NCBI GenBank assembly: GCA_030748495.1 | Contig: JASMLX010000002.1 | Location: 13,392-77,391, forward strand | Origin: Candidatus Poribacteria bacterium | GTDB taxonomy: Bacteria; Poribacteria; WGA-4E; UBA9662 | Direction: 5' to 3' | Length of the DNA: 64,000 nucleotides | Part shown: positions 1 to 8,960 of the stretch, in pieces | Layout: the number at the start of each line of letters is the position of its first letter | Position numbering within the stretch: position 1 is the first letter of the stretch | The notes under the pieces: generated by a model | Databases searched by the model: none | The model's input: the letters and a program-made list of their open reading frames with translations, nothing else | What the model was told of the DNA's origin: nothing | Made by a program: the position numbers and the translations under genes

Positions 1-131
1 CGCTGGGTGGTAGCCTACGTTTGAAGCTATCGTCAACCAGGCTACAATTCGACTATGCCTATCGTTTGTTTTCGGTTGAATTGACAGAAAGTAGTAATTC
101 ACAACTATTCTCTTTAGGAGTTGTATTTTAG
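1..131 (+). CDS. C-terminal end of a PorV-like outer-membrane barrel (partial)
   Basis: The frame beginning at base 3 is open to a TAG at 129-131 and gives 42 residues. They alternate hydrophobic and polar residues (LQFDYAYRLF, then a turn, then QLFSLGVVF) and end in an aromatic residue, as the last strands of an outer-membrane beta-barrel do. The end resembles that of the barrel at 27674-28603, which finishes with a strand after LDYAW and ends in Phe. PorV/PorQ-type proteins work as outer-membrane shuttles or assembly factors for proteins with FlgD-like or type IX C-terminal domains. The next gene, 18 bases downstream on the same strand, encodes a protein with such a tail. The gene begins outside the window. 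The family call rests on a short stretch. Confidence 0.6.
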   Translation, partial: LGGSLRLKLSSTRLQFDYAYRLFSVELTESSNSQLFSLGVVF

Positions 132-149
132 CTAGGGGTAATCATCCAG

Positions 150-1535
150 ATGAAATATCGTAGTTGGATTTTTATACTGTTTCTGACTCTGTGTACATAT
201 TGGCCCAATCTGTACCTGATGGCAGCCGTTACCTCGATGGGTGAGATCAATGCTCGGGGCGATGATCTAGGGGTTGTACCTGCCAGCTCAAATGTTGAGT
301 TGGTGATTACGATCAATATCGATCGTTCTCAAGCTGAACCTGGAGAGGAGATTAAAACCATTGAAGTCACTATCCCACCTGGATTTGTGACAGGAGCTAA
401 TGATGTTATATCAGTTAACCGGGAACAGACAGAGTTAGACGTCAGGCCCGAAATGATCGGGCGAATCCTACGCATTGTTTTGGTCAATGAGGTTGGAGAC
501 TTCACCACCTCCCTCTATGAAATCGTCTTGCGTAGCAAAACGCCGAGTATAGTAGTTAAAGAAGCCAGTTTCAAAGTCATTTTGCGAAATCTTAAAGATC
601 TCGCCATTGGCGAGTACATCAAACCGGGCAATGCGGATGGCCGTCCAAATAACGACGATTTTATTCTGGAGGTGATCCCCAATGTGCCACCGGATCCGGT
701 CCGCCGCTTTCGCGCTGAAACTGATACTAAAGGGGAAAATGATGTCCATTTAAGCTGGGAACCGTCTAGTGACACCGATGTCAGCGGCTACTTTATATAC
801 CGGGATAACAACGACCAACCGCTGATAACGCTTAGAGCACGAGAAGCCAAGCAAGCGGTTGATGTTAACGTTCCATCAGGAGATCATCAATATGCGATTC
901 GTGCATACAAGTCACAACTCCTGAAGTCTGAATCCAGCCAGATTATTTCAGTTAATGTTCGATCTGATACCGCTGCACCAGTCTCCGTCAGTACATTGAC
1001 CGTTCAAACCTTTGGAGAGACTGTTAAGCTGATCTGGACGGCAAGCCAGAGCCGAGATGTTGAGAAATATCAGATCTTGCGTGACGAGACAGTGGTGCCT
1101 GACGGAGAAATTCCAGCCGAAGCCGAAAAGAGAGAATACGAATTCGATTACCAGTACCGACTTCCAAAAGGAACTACCGTTTATGCAGTCGTGGCAATCG
1201 ACGAAGTTGGCAATGAATCTGAGCGGACAACACAGAAGATCCGCATCTTTGAAAAACCCTATCCCAATCCCTTTACACCGCTGTCGGATAATCCCGATTT
1301 TAATAAGGTTATTTTTCCCAAGCGGGCGATCAAAGATGCTGAAGGCGAATTTTTGGTGCTAATTTTCAATTTGAATGGCCTTTTAGTCAAAAGCTTGACG
1401 GCAGATGCACTGATGACCAAGTTAGAATGGGACGGAAAAGATGAGAGTGATGTCCTGGTCGAGAGTGGTATCTACGTCTATCAGATTCAAGTTGGGTCAG
1501 ACGCTGTTACCGGGACAATAATTTTGGCAAAATAG
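150..1535 (+). CDS. Secreted fibronectin type III protein with C-terminal FlgD-like sorting domain
   Basis: 461 residues. A signal peptide covers about residues 1-26 (basic start, then a hydrophobic run). A beta-rich domain follows (about 45-175), then two fibronectin type III-like domains (about 180-275 and 275-370; the first has HLSWEPSSDTDVSGYFIYRD). The last 85 residues, starting at PYPNPFTP and containing LEWDGKDESDVLVESGIYVY, match the FlgD Ig-like/type IX type A tail, which usually directs export and surface attachment. The start is ATG 150, with AGGGG about 10 bases upstream. It lies 18 bases after the barrel fragment, and its stop abuts the next gene, so the three are probably cotranscribed. 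No catalytic domain is visible. An adhesin or scaffold role is inferred. Confidence 0.82.
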   Translation: MKYRSWIFILFLTLCTYWPNLYLMAAVTSMGEINARGDDLGVVPASSNVELVITINIDRSQAEPGEEIKTIEVTIPPGFVTGANDVISVNREQTELDVRPEMIGRILRIVLVNEVGDFTTSLYEIVLRSKTPSIVVKEASFKVILRNLKDLAIGEYIKPGNADGRPNNDDFILEVIPNVPPDPVRRFRAETDTKGENDVHLSWEPSSDTDVSGYFIYRDNNDQPLITLRAREAKQAVDVNVPSGDHQYAIRAYKSQLLKSESSQIISVNVRSDTAAPVSVSTLTVQTFGETVKLIWTASQSRDVEKYQILRDETVVPDGEIPAEAEKREYEFDYQYRLPKGTTVYAVVAIDEVGNESERTTQKIRIFEKPYPNPFTPLSDNPDFNKVIFPKRAIKDAEGEFLVLIFNLNGLLVKSLTADALMTKLEWDGKDESDVLVESGIYVYQIQVGSDAVTGTIILAK

Positions 1536-1537
1536 TG

Positions 1538-2224
1538 ATGGGACTAACTAATATTCAGACAGTTATTTTTGATTTTGGTGGAACTTTAGACAGCAACGGT
1601 ATCCACTGGCGGAATCGGTTCTTTGAGTTGATTTGTCAACAAATCCCAGAATTGGCTTGGGAGCAGTTCGAACATGCAGACCGAAAATCGATTGCCGATT
1701 TTATCGCAGACCCAGCGACACCTCAACTCAACATGCGCCATTCGGCGGAAGCAATACTGGCGGGTATCGATCGGCACTTGGAAATGACCCAGCTAGATGT
1801 GGCCCAAGTTGTGGATCTCTTTTGTCAAAATGCAGAAGGTTACTTAGAAAGCAGTAGAGGATTTCTAGAGCGATTATCCACTACTTATCAACTTGGCGTT
1901 ATCAGCAATAATTTTGGCAATACCAGAGGCTGGTGTGATGAATACGATCTAACACCATTTCTCGACACGATCATCGACTCGACGGTGGTTGGAATTCAAA
2001 AACCGGACCCACAAATTTTTCAAATCGCGCTCACAGAACTAAAGGCGAGCCCACCAACCTCGATTTACGTCGGAGATACTTTTATTGACGACGTTTTAGG
2101 GGCCAAGAAAGCTGAAATGCACTCCGCTTGGCTCGTTGGTGATCTAGACAAACACTGCCCAGACCCCTCCCTGGTAGATCTGGAGTTACCCTATCTACAA
2201 GCACTAACTGACTCTCTCTCCTGA
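1538..2224 (+). CDS. HAD superfamily hydrolase
   Basis: About 228 residues. The four HAD motifs are present: DFGGTLD near the N-terminus (nucleophile Asp), ISNN (motif II), the Lys in GIQKPDP (motif III), and GDTFIDD (motif IV, metal-binding acids). The residue two after the nucleophile is Gly rather than the Asp seen in most HAD phosphatases, so the substrate class is uncertain. A capped HAD-IA fold with the cap at about residues 20-95 fits the length. ATG 1538 is taken as the start. An in-frame GTG at 1535 overlaps the previous stop by one base and could equally be used. Either way the gene is tightly coupled to the upstream secreted-protein gene. Confidence 0.85.
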   Translation: MGLTNIQTVIFDFGGTLDSNGIHWRNRFFELICQQIPELAWEQFEHADRKSIADFIADPATPQLNMRHSAEAILAGIDRHLEMTQLDVAQVVDLFCQNAEGYLESSRGFLERLSTTYQLGVISNNFGNTRGWCDEYDLTPFLDTIIDSTVVGIQKPDPQIFQIALTELKASPPTSIYVGDTFIDDVLGAKKAEMHSAWLVGDLDKHCPDPSLVDLELPYLQALTDSLS

Positions 2225-2274
2225 TTCGCGCCCCCGGTCGAGTTGGGTTTAATCTGCCCAATCCTGATGTTATC

Positions 2275-4002
2275 ATGCCTGAGGATTTGACTACCTACAC
2301 CTACACATTAGAACCCGACCACCTGAGCGAAAGACTACGGCAGGCCTACAATCTACATCAAGCGGGTCGGCGAGAGGAGGCCAAACAACAATGCCAGCAG
2401 ATCCTATTAGAAGACCCTGTAAACGCTGATGCCTTGCATTTGTTGGGAGTGATGGCCTTCCAGACAGGGCAAGAAGAAATAGCGATTAACCTGATAAAAT
2501 GGTCAATTGTTGCCGTCCCTCGCAACGTTCATGCTTACAACAACTTAGGACTAGCACTGGAGAAGCAGGGGTTATTGGCAGAAGCAATTGATATTTACCG
2601 TCGATCTATTCATTTGAATAGCAATCAGGTCGGGATCTTGGTCAACCTAGGCAACGCATGGCAGAAACAAGGGCAACTTGCTGAGGCCATCGACGCCTAT
2701 CTATATGCAATAACGCTCCAACCGGACAACGCTCAGCTTCACAACGATCTGGCGAGTGCTCTCCAAAAACATGGGTCCTTAGACGGGGCAATTCATCACT
2801 ATCGTTTAGCCATCCGGTTAGAATCAGGTTATACCGAGGCTTACAATAACCTGGGGCTTGCCCTGCCAAGAAAAGGGTTACAGGAGGAAGCGATTGCAGT
2901 TTTTCAACGAGCGATTGAATACAGTCCAGAAATAGCGGTCACTTACTACAACCTCAGTGGTGCACTGTTGATTCAAGGCCGTGCTACGGAAGCAGTGGAA
3001 ACTTACCGTCGCGGTATCAAAAACAATCCGAACAATGCGATACTTCGTTACTACTGCGGTATAGCAAGGCTTCTAACAAGAGACTTTAAAAGCGGATGGG
3101 CTGAACACGAGGAGCGGTTAAAACTCGATGCCTTTCAGCGCAAAGATACTATTCCGCACTGGGACGGATCTCCACTGAAGGGCCGAACAATTTTACTATA
3201 CGCAGAACAAGGGATTGGTGATGCTATTCAGTTTGCCCGTTTTATACCAAATATTGTCGAGCTTGAAGCCGAAGTTGTGATTGAGTGCCACACTGAATTG
3301 AAGCCTCTACTGAAACAACACCAAACGGCTTTTGGCGTAAATGCGATTATCGATTCGGACAGCCCCGCAGATGAAAACATCCGCTCGAAATGCGATTTTA
3401 GCCTTCCATTGATGAGCTTAGCCTATATTTTGCGAGTTTACGACGAGGTTTTACTGGCAACTAGAGTGCTGTATCTTCGAGCAGTTGGGACTGGCTCCAT
3501 CCAAATTCCAGATACACAGAATCTACGGGTCGGCATTGTCTGGGCGGGCAATTCTAACCATGTTAACGATTAGTTTCGATCTATCCGTTTAGAAAGTTTA
3601 TCGGTTTTGTTTGAATTGCCTGATTGTGATTTTTACAGCCTGCAAGTTGGTCAACCGGCTGAAGAACTAGCACAAATCCAGTCCAAAATTGAGATTGTAG
3701 ATCTAGGCCAGCATCTCCGACATTTTGCTGATACGGTTGCAATCATCGATCAACTGGATTTGGTTATTAGCGTCGATACGTCTGTGGCACACTTGGCAGG
3801 CGCAATGGGAAAACAGATCTGGACTTTAGTTCCAGCAAAACCAGATTGGCGTTGGCAGTTAAAGCGAACCGATAGTCCTTGGTATCCAACCATGCAGCTG
3901 TTCCGGCAAATAAAATTAGGGCAGTGGTCAGACGTCATCACTAGGGTCAAATCGGAACTGGCACTTTTGACTCAAACTTATCGAAGGGATACGCAATCCT
4001 AG
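2275..4002 (+). pseudogene. TPR repeat protein with GT9-like C-terminal domain, interrupted by an in-frame TAG
   Basis: Residues 1-280 are tandem tetratricopeptide repeats (AYNNLGLALEKQGLLAEAI, LHNDLASALQKHGSLDGAI and others). A glycosyltransferase family 9/heptosyltransferase-like region follows. The frame is open from ATG 2275 to TAG 3571-3573, then continues in the same frame to 4002 with the conserved DTSVAHLAGAMGKQIW and PAKPDWRW segments. TPR-transferases of this kind usually read NDRxRS at the site. Here it reads ND-stop-FRS, so a conserved Arg or neighbouring codon has become a stop and nothing else is disturbed. The cause could be a recent nonsense mutation, a sequencing error or readthrough. 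The upstream part alone would make a 432-residue TPR protein without the nucleotide-binding end. It ends 3 bases before mraY. Confidence 0.82.
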
Positions 4003-4005
4003 TCT

Positions 4006-5100
4006 ATGTTTTATCACCTCTTTTTTGAAATTCTGAGAGAATACTTTTCTCCCTTTAACGTTTTTCAGTATATTAGTTTCAGAGCGATTTACGCTACAAT
4101 TACTGCTTTGGTCGTCTCACTAGTTTTTGGACCGATGATGATCGCTTTCCTAAAACGGTTAAATATAGGTCAATATGTACGGGATGATGGCCCCGAAACG
4201 CATCTTAGCAAAGCCGGCACGCCAACTATGGGCGGTATCTTGATCATCATTTCCGTTCTGCTATCTCTGGTTCTTTGGGCTAGATTAGATCAACCCGCTA
4301 TCTACGTGATGATCTTCAGCTTGATTTGGTTTGGTAGTTTGGGATTTATTGACGATTATAAAAAACTGGTCAAAAAGCAGTCGCTGGGACTAAGAGGTTG
4401 GCAGAAGATTGGCCTACAAACGATTGGCGCAATCGGCATTGCCACCTATCTCTACCTTTACGGTTATCAAGGGAAAACCGTCGGAACTGAGTTGATTATT
4501 CCGTTTTTCAAGCAAATTCGGCCAGATCTCGGTTTTTTGTTGATTCCATTTGCGGTTCTTGTGATTGTTGGATCCTCTAATGCGGTCAACTTGACGGACG
4601 GGTTAGATGGACTCGCCATTGGATGTACCCTTTTTGTAGCCGTCACTTTTGGTGTGGTTGGCTATTTAACCAGCCACCAGGACCTGGCATCCTATCTAGA
4701 TATTGTCCATCTACCTGTCAATGGCGAAGCCACCACTATTTTTTGTGCTTCCTTAATCGGTGCGGGTATCGGTTTCCTCTGGTATAATTGCCATCCGGCA
4801 GAAGTTTTTATGGGAGATACCGGGGCATTAGCTCTAGGGGCTTCGATTGGGACCGCAGCCCTATTGATTAAAGAAGAAATCATGCTGGTGGTGGTCGGTG
4901 GTATTTTCGTGATGGAAGCACTTTCCGTAATCTTACAGGTTTGGTCTTATCGTGTTCGGAAAAAGCGGATCTTCAAAATGGCGCCCCTTCACCATCACTT
5001 TGAACAACTGGGGTGGCATGAAACCAAGGTTGTCAGCCGATTCTGGATTATGGCTTTGATCTTGATGCTAATTGGATTAAGTACATTAAAAATCAGATAA
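4006..5100 (+). CDS. mraY: Phospho-N-acetylmuramoyl-pentapeptide transferase
   Basis: 364 residues, normal for the family. MraY transfers phospho-MurNAc-pentapeptide from the UDP carrier to undecaprenyl phosphate at the cytoplasmic membrane, giving lipid I for peptidoglycan. About ten hydrophobic segments are visible. Hallmark motifs occur in order: PTMGGILI, FIDDYKKL (the Asp pair), NLTDGLDGLA, FMGDTGALALG and the HHH-containing KMAPLHHHFE loop near the C-terminus. ATG 4006 starts three bases after the preceding reading frame. The usual division/cell-wall neighbours (murF, murD, ftsW) are absent, so mraY sits alone in a mixed cluster. An intact mraY implies a peptidoglycan-making cell. Confidence 0.97.
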   Translation: MFYHLFFEILREYFSPFNVFQYISFRAIYATITALVVSLVFGPMMIAFLKRLNIGQYVRDDGPETHLSKAGTPTMGGILIIISVLLSLVLWARLDQPAIYVMIFSLIWFGSLGFIDDYKKLVKKQSLGLRGWQKIGLQTIGAIGIATYLYLYGYQGKTVGTELIIPFFKQIRPDLGFLLIPFAVLVIVGSSNAVNLTDGLDGLAIGCTLFVAVTFGVVGYLTSHQDLASYLDIVHLPVNGEATTIFCASLIGAGIGFLWYNCHPAEVFMGDTGALALGASIGTAALLIKEEIMLVVVGGIFVMEALSVILQVWSYRVRKKRIFKMAPLHHHFEQLGWHETKVVSRFWIMALILMLIGLSTLKIR

Positions 5101-5131
5101 CTAAATAGAAAATGAATGTGATGGGAGAGTA

Positions 5132-6034
5132 ATGACACCAAAACTACCGGATCCACGCAACGAAAATATTTTAATCTATATCGACGGACAATTACTACCC
5201 AGGGAAGAGGCCAAAATCTCAGTTTTTGATAGCTTGGTACAGGGAGGCGACGGAGTCTGGGAGGGGTTGCGGGTTTACGATGGTCGAATCTTCGCCTTGG
5301 AACCGCACCTTGACCGGCTTCGGGATTCGGCCAGGGCGATGGCTTTTGTCGATATTCCGTCTCACGACGAAATTAAGCAAGCCATTTTTCAAACCTTAGA
5401 GTCCAATGGAATGCGGGATGAAGTTCATATGCGACTAACGCTAAGTCGAGGGAAAAAAGTGACTTCTGGCATGAGTCCCCACTTCAATCAGTATGGCCCA
5501 ACGTTGATTGTTTTAGCAGAGTGGAAGAAGCCAATCTATAATCCTGACGGCGTTCGTTTGATCACTTCAGCCATCCGACGAAACAATCCGCAGTGCATCG
5601 ACTCAAAAATTCACCATAATAATTTGGTCAATAACATTCTAGCCAAGATTGAGGCCAATGTCGCCGGAGTTGACGATGCCATTATGCTTGACTTGAACGG
5701 GTTTGTTTCTGAGACGAATGCCACTAATCTCTTTATCTTCAAGAGTAAGCAACTCCTAACCCCTCATGCAGATAGTTGCCTGGCAGGTATCACCAGAGGT
5801 GCGATCTTACAAATTGCACGGTCTGCAAGTATCGATACCGTAGAACGGAATATTTCGCTGAGTGAAATCTATGCTGCAGATGAGGTCTTCACTACCGGCA
5901 CAATGGGCGAACTTTCACCTGTACTGGCGGTCGATGGGCGGAGTATTAGCAGTCGGGTTGGAGAAATGACCCAACAATTGCAAGGCCTTTATGCCGAAAC
6001 CACGGCCAGCCAAGGCGAACCTCTGCCGTTTTAG
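5132..6034 (+). CDS. Class IV aminotransferase (branched-chain amino acid/D-amino acid type)
   Basis: 300 residues with the fold-type IV PLP aminotransferase layout. The Lys in SKIHHNNLVNN (about residue 158) is the expected Schiff-base residue. SETNATNLFIF carries the conserved Glu and Asn-rich phosphate-binding segment. TTGTMGELSPV near the C-terminus is the second phosphate loop. The family converts branched-chain amino acids to their 2-oxo acids, or acts on D-alanine or aminodeoxychorismate. The sequence looks closest to IlvE-like proteins, but substrate cannot be fixed by eye. The start is ATG 5132, preceded by GGGAG. It follows mraY by 31 bases and precedes the glycosylase by 17, consistent with one transcript. 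Confidence 0.87.
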   Translation: MTPKLPDPRNENILIYIDGQLLPREEAKISVFDSLVQGGDGVWEGLRVYDGRIFALEPHLDRLRDSARAMAFVDIPSHDEIKQAIFQTLESNGMRDEVHMRLTLSRGKKVTSGMSPHFNQYGPTLIVLAEWKKPIYNPDGVRLITSAIRRNNPQCIDSKIHHNNLVNNILAKIEANVAGVDDAIMLDLNGFVSETNATNLFIFKSKQLLTPHADSCLAGITRGAILQIARSASIDTVERNISLSEIYAADEVFTTGTMGELSPVLAVDGRSISSRVGEMTQQLQGLYAETTASQGEPLPF

Positions 6035-6051
6035 GCCACTTTTCTGCTAAG

Positions 6052-6693
6052 ATGTTGAATCACACGCTAGATGACCAGATTGAGGAAGGATTAGCCCAAT
6101 TATGCCAAAGAGATCCAATAATCGACAGGTTAGTTAAGATCTATGGGAAGCCACAGATTCAGCCGTCTCAGGAAAGCCACTACACGTCGTTAGTTCGGTC
6201 GATTGTTTATCAACAGCTTAGCGGTAATGCCGCAGGAGCGATTTACAAACGGTTGCAAAGGCTGTACTTTGAAACTCCTGATTTCGATCCAGAGGAAATT
6301 TTGCAGACCAATAATTCAGTGTTGAGGCAGGTGGGGTTGTCTGAAAGAAAGGTAACCTATCTGAAAGATCTAGCCCGACATTTTCTGGATGGCAAAATCA
6401 AAATAAATGAAAACCTGAGCGATACCGAGATCGGTGACAACCTAACGCCGGTTAAAGGGATTGGCCAATGGACGGTTGATATGTTCTTAATTTTCAAGCT
6501 CAGCCGACTAGATGTTTTCCCTTTCACGGATTTGGGAATTAAGAAAGGTCTGCAAGCCTTGTTGAAGTTAAAGGACTATCCGACCAAAGAACAGATGGTC
6601 GAAATTTCAAATAAGTGGCGACCCTACCGATCATTGGCAACTTGGTATTTGTGGGAGGTGGCTGATCGTGGATTACCCAAGAGTTATGACTAG
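6052..6693 (+). CDS. HhH-GPD DNA glycosylase (3-methyladenine DNA glycosylase II type)
   Basis: 213 residues, the compact form of the AlkA family, which excises alkylated purines from DNA. SIVYQQLSGNAAGAIYKRL is the conserved substrate-pocket helix. LTPVKGIGQWTVDMFLIF is the helix-hairpin-helix with its Gly-rich turn. The Asp in FPFTDLGIKKG, 20 residues later, is the catalytic Asp of the HhH-GPD signature. The last segment (WRPYRSLATWYLW) also matches the family. No Fe-S cysteines are present, which fits the AlkA rather than the Nth branch. It is the last gene of a same-strand run before a long decayed region. Confidence 0.9.
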   Translation: MLNHTLDDQIEEGLAQLCQRDPIIDRLVKIYGKPQIQPSQESHYTSLVRSIVYQQLSGNAAGAIYKRLQRLYFETPDFDPEEILQTNNSVLRQVGLSERKVTYLKDLARHFLDGKIKINENLSDTEIGDNLTPVKGIGQWTVDMFLIFKLSRLDVFPFTDLGIKKGLQALLKLKDYPTKEQMVEISNKWRPYRSLATWYLWEVADRGLPKSYD

Positions 6694-7818
6694 ACTCTTC
6701 CATTTAACTCTTCCATTCTAACAAAAACCAAGTTATAGACTGGATTTCTCCAAATCCCCTGATACGAATATTGATCCTTTTGTCCAATTTGGACACACTG
6801 AAGGACACACTTCGTATTATGAATTCCTCGTATCTAGTCCATCGCAAGGCAGGGAGTTCCTACCTCTTCCGTTCGGCCATTCCACTCGATCTTCAACCTA
6901 TACTTGAAACCAGATAGTTTCAATTATCTCTGGGTTGTGGTATCCTCAGACAATCCAAACAAATCTCTTTCCACCTGAATCAGGTGACACAGCCTCTCTA
7001 TAATTCAATCCGAGAAAATCCATAGATGAAGAAACTGACCATCAGTGATATTAAGGATATTTGAAGAACAGAACTGGAGAAATCCAAACGACACGTCCAA
7101 CACTACTATCTGGGTACGAACCGATTTCATGAAACAGATAGATTGAAGAATCTTCCCAGTAATCAGGAACAAGAAGACCAATTCAGAGATCAATTGAAAC
7201 AAAATTACAGACAAGCCTTGAAGGAAATAAACCCCAAAGTGAGCACTTCGCCTCGCTGATTTTAGCCAATAATATTACTGACATTACCTGTGATTATGTT
7301 GGCTCTTACAGTTGGCTAAAAACTACGGGACATTCCGGATGTACCATGTTCGAATGCCACGCTCAAGTTTGTGCGTCTCGAGGTACCAATGGACATATAT
7401 ATTCTTTAACGTAGTGTGTTCCTGACATTTCGATGTTTTTTCTCATTTAAAGAGTTAACGGACCTGATCTGGAGCATCGTAAACGAGGCTCTACGTGGAT
7501 TGTTCAAACAGAATAAATACGGTGATGTCACTATACGACCCGATAACAGACGAGCTAAAAATTTCACATTTCTAAACCCACAAACGAATCTTCCTGATAC
7601 TTCCTAATACAATCCCCAGATACGCGACACACCAAAATTAAACATTCCAGGCCATACACAGGCGTTTGCTTGCTGTCAACAGCATTGGGTCGCAGGTAGT
7701 TGGATTTGTGCGACGGTTTATTGGCAATCCCTTTCCAGTACTCCCCAGCAAGCAGAAAGATGGTCAACAGCGTCTGTATTCCCCGGATAGTGGCACTTAG
7801 ACGAAAGGAGCAGTGAAG
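6694..7818. other. Non-coding, probably decayed region
   Basis: No convincing gene is visible in this 1.1-kb stretch on either strand. From ATG 7026 a frame reads MKKLTISDIKDI, a stop, then about 60 polar helical residues. The opening resembles DUF3501-like proteins but nothing else supports this. Other open frames are short, lack a credible ribosome-binding site and show no recognisable motif. The stretch separates the intact housekeeping run from a truncated membrane-protein gene and is most simply read as the remains of several lost genes. Confidence 0.5.
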
Positions 7819-8414
7819 ATGGAGAAAAATCGATCTTACACGCGGGCGTGGATCACCGGTCTATTGTTGATCCCCATCAACTGCTACTGGATCGTGCAGA
7901 TGGAGGAGGTTCGCCGTGCGGCGGGGGCGACCGTTTTTCTTTGTTCTTTAACACCATTTTCACACTATGGGTCTTGTTCCTGTTAAATTGGACTCTGCGC
8001 CGGTTCGCACCGCAAATCTCCCTGAACAACAGAGAACTGTTAACTGCTTATCTCATGGTCAATATGGTGACAGCGATGTGTTCTTACGGCATGCTACCGA
8101 TATTGCTCCCTGTGATGACCTATGTCTTTTGGGGGGCGAGCCTGGAAAACGAGTGGCGAGAACTTTTCCATCGGGATCTGCCACGATGGCTCGTGGTGGA
8201 CGACCCGTCAGTGCTAGCCGAATATTACCGTGGCCAAGCGCGTTTGTACACGACACGGAACCTGACCGCCTGGTTGCCGCCACTACTTTGGTGGTCATTT
8301 TTTACCTTTGTCCTGATCTTCGTTATGTTGTGCATCAATATTATTGTACGCAGACAGTGGATTGAACATGAGAATTACCTGGGTCCATGCCTCCACCCGC
8401 ACCAACAACCTTGA
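7819..8414 (+). pseudogene. Truncated, frameshifted DUF6785/DUF6784-type multi-pass membrane protein
   Basis: ATG 7819 follows AAAGGAG by 8 bases. It starts MEKNRSYTRAWITGLLLIPI and QMEEVRRAAGATV, then the frame is lost near 7935. The homologous sequence continues one frame over: LFFNTIFTLWVLFLLNW, ELLTAYLMVNMV, PRWLVVDDPSVL, LLWWSFFTFVLIFVMLCINI and RRQWIEHE. These are recognisable segments of the roughly 650-residue integral membrane proteins common in Poribacteria and Planctomycetes. Only the first 200 or so residues remain. Homology stops just after the WxEHE segment and the frame ends at 8414. A one-base deletion plus loss of the C-terminal two thirds makes it non-functional. The family name is recalled from sequence character and needs a profile search. 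Confidence 0.7.
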
Positions 8415-8960
8415 CATCAGAGGGACAGAAGAGGTAGCCTCGTCGAGGAAGCGCGTCTCTCTGAGCAGGGGAAACCGACGATCATGTTTCCTCTAGAGCG
8501 GAGGACAGGGGCTGCCAATATCTCCAATCGCTGGTGAGATTTGCGATATAGGCCAACGGGCTGAATTCCTCTACACCTCGCGAGGGCTACGCAGGCCGAT
8601 CCCCCGCACCAATGCTCAAGCGGTAATGCTTACACACGACGGGACCAGTTCATTGAATACAACTGCTTTGGCATTCACATTCTCAGTACGATGGTCATTC
8701 TATTCGCGGTGTATTTACCGAAGAGTGGTAGCTCGGCATTAGCCTCTCCAGTGGGGAAAAATTCTATCACCTAATAGAAGATTTCAAAGAACGCCACAAT
8801 CATAATAAGACCTTATTGCGTAGTCCAAAGATGAAGGAAATGGCTGTAGCAATTTAACTTCACCTACACATCTGAAGGATTGTTCACCATCGGCTTCAAA
8901 GGCTAGCGAGGAAAAGAAACAGGACTTTCAACCTAAACTTCAGTAAAAACGAGGAATTCC
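8415..8960. other. Decayed tail of the membrane-protein gene; no intact gene
   Basis: No open frame with a plausible start or motif is visible. Short hydrophobic fragments (for example, around 8650-8740 one frame gives FGIHILSTMVILFAVYLP) suggest scrambled remains of the same membrane-protein gene, but homology cannot be traced by eye. The last 20 bases contain the GAGGA ribosome-binding site of the sialidase-like gene at 8961. Confidence 0.4.
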
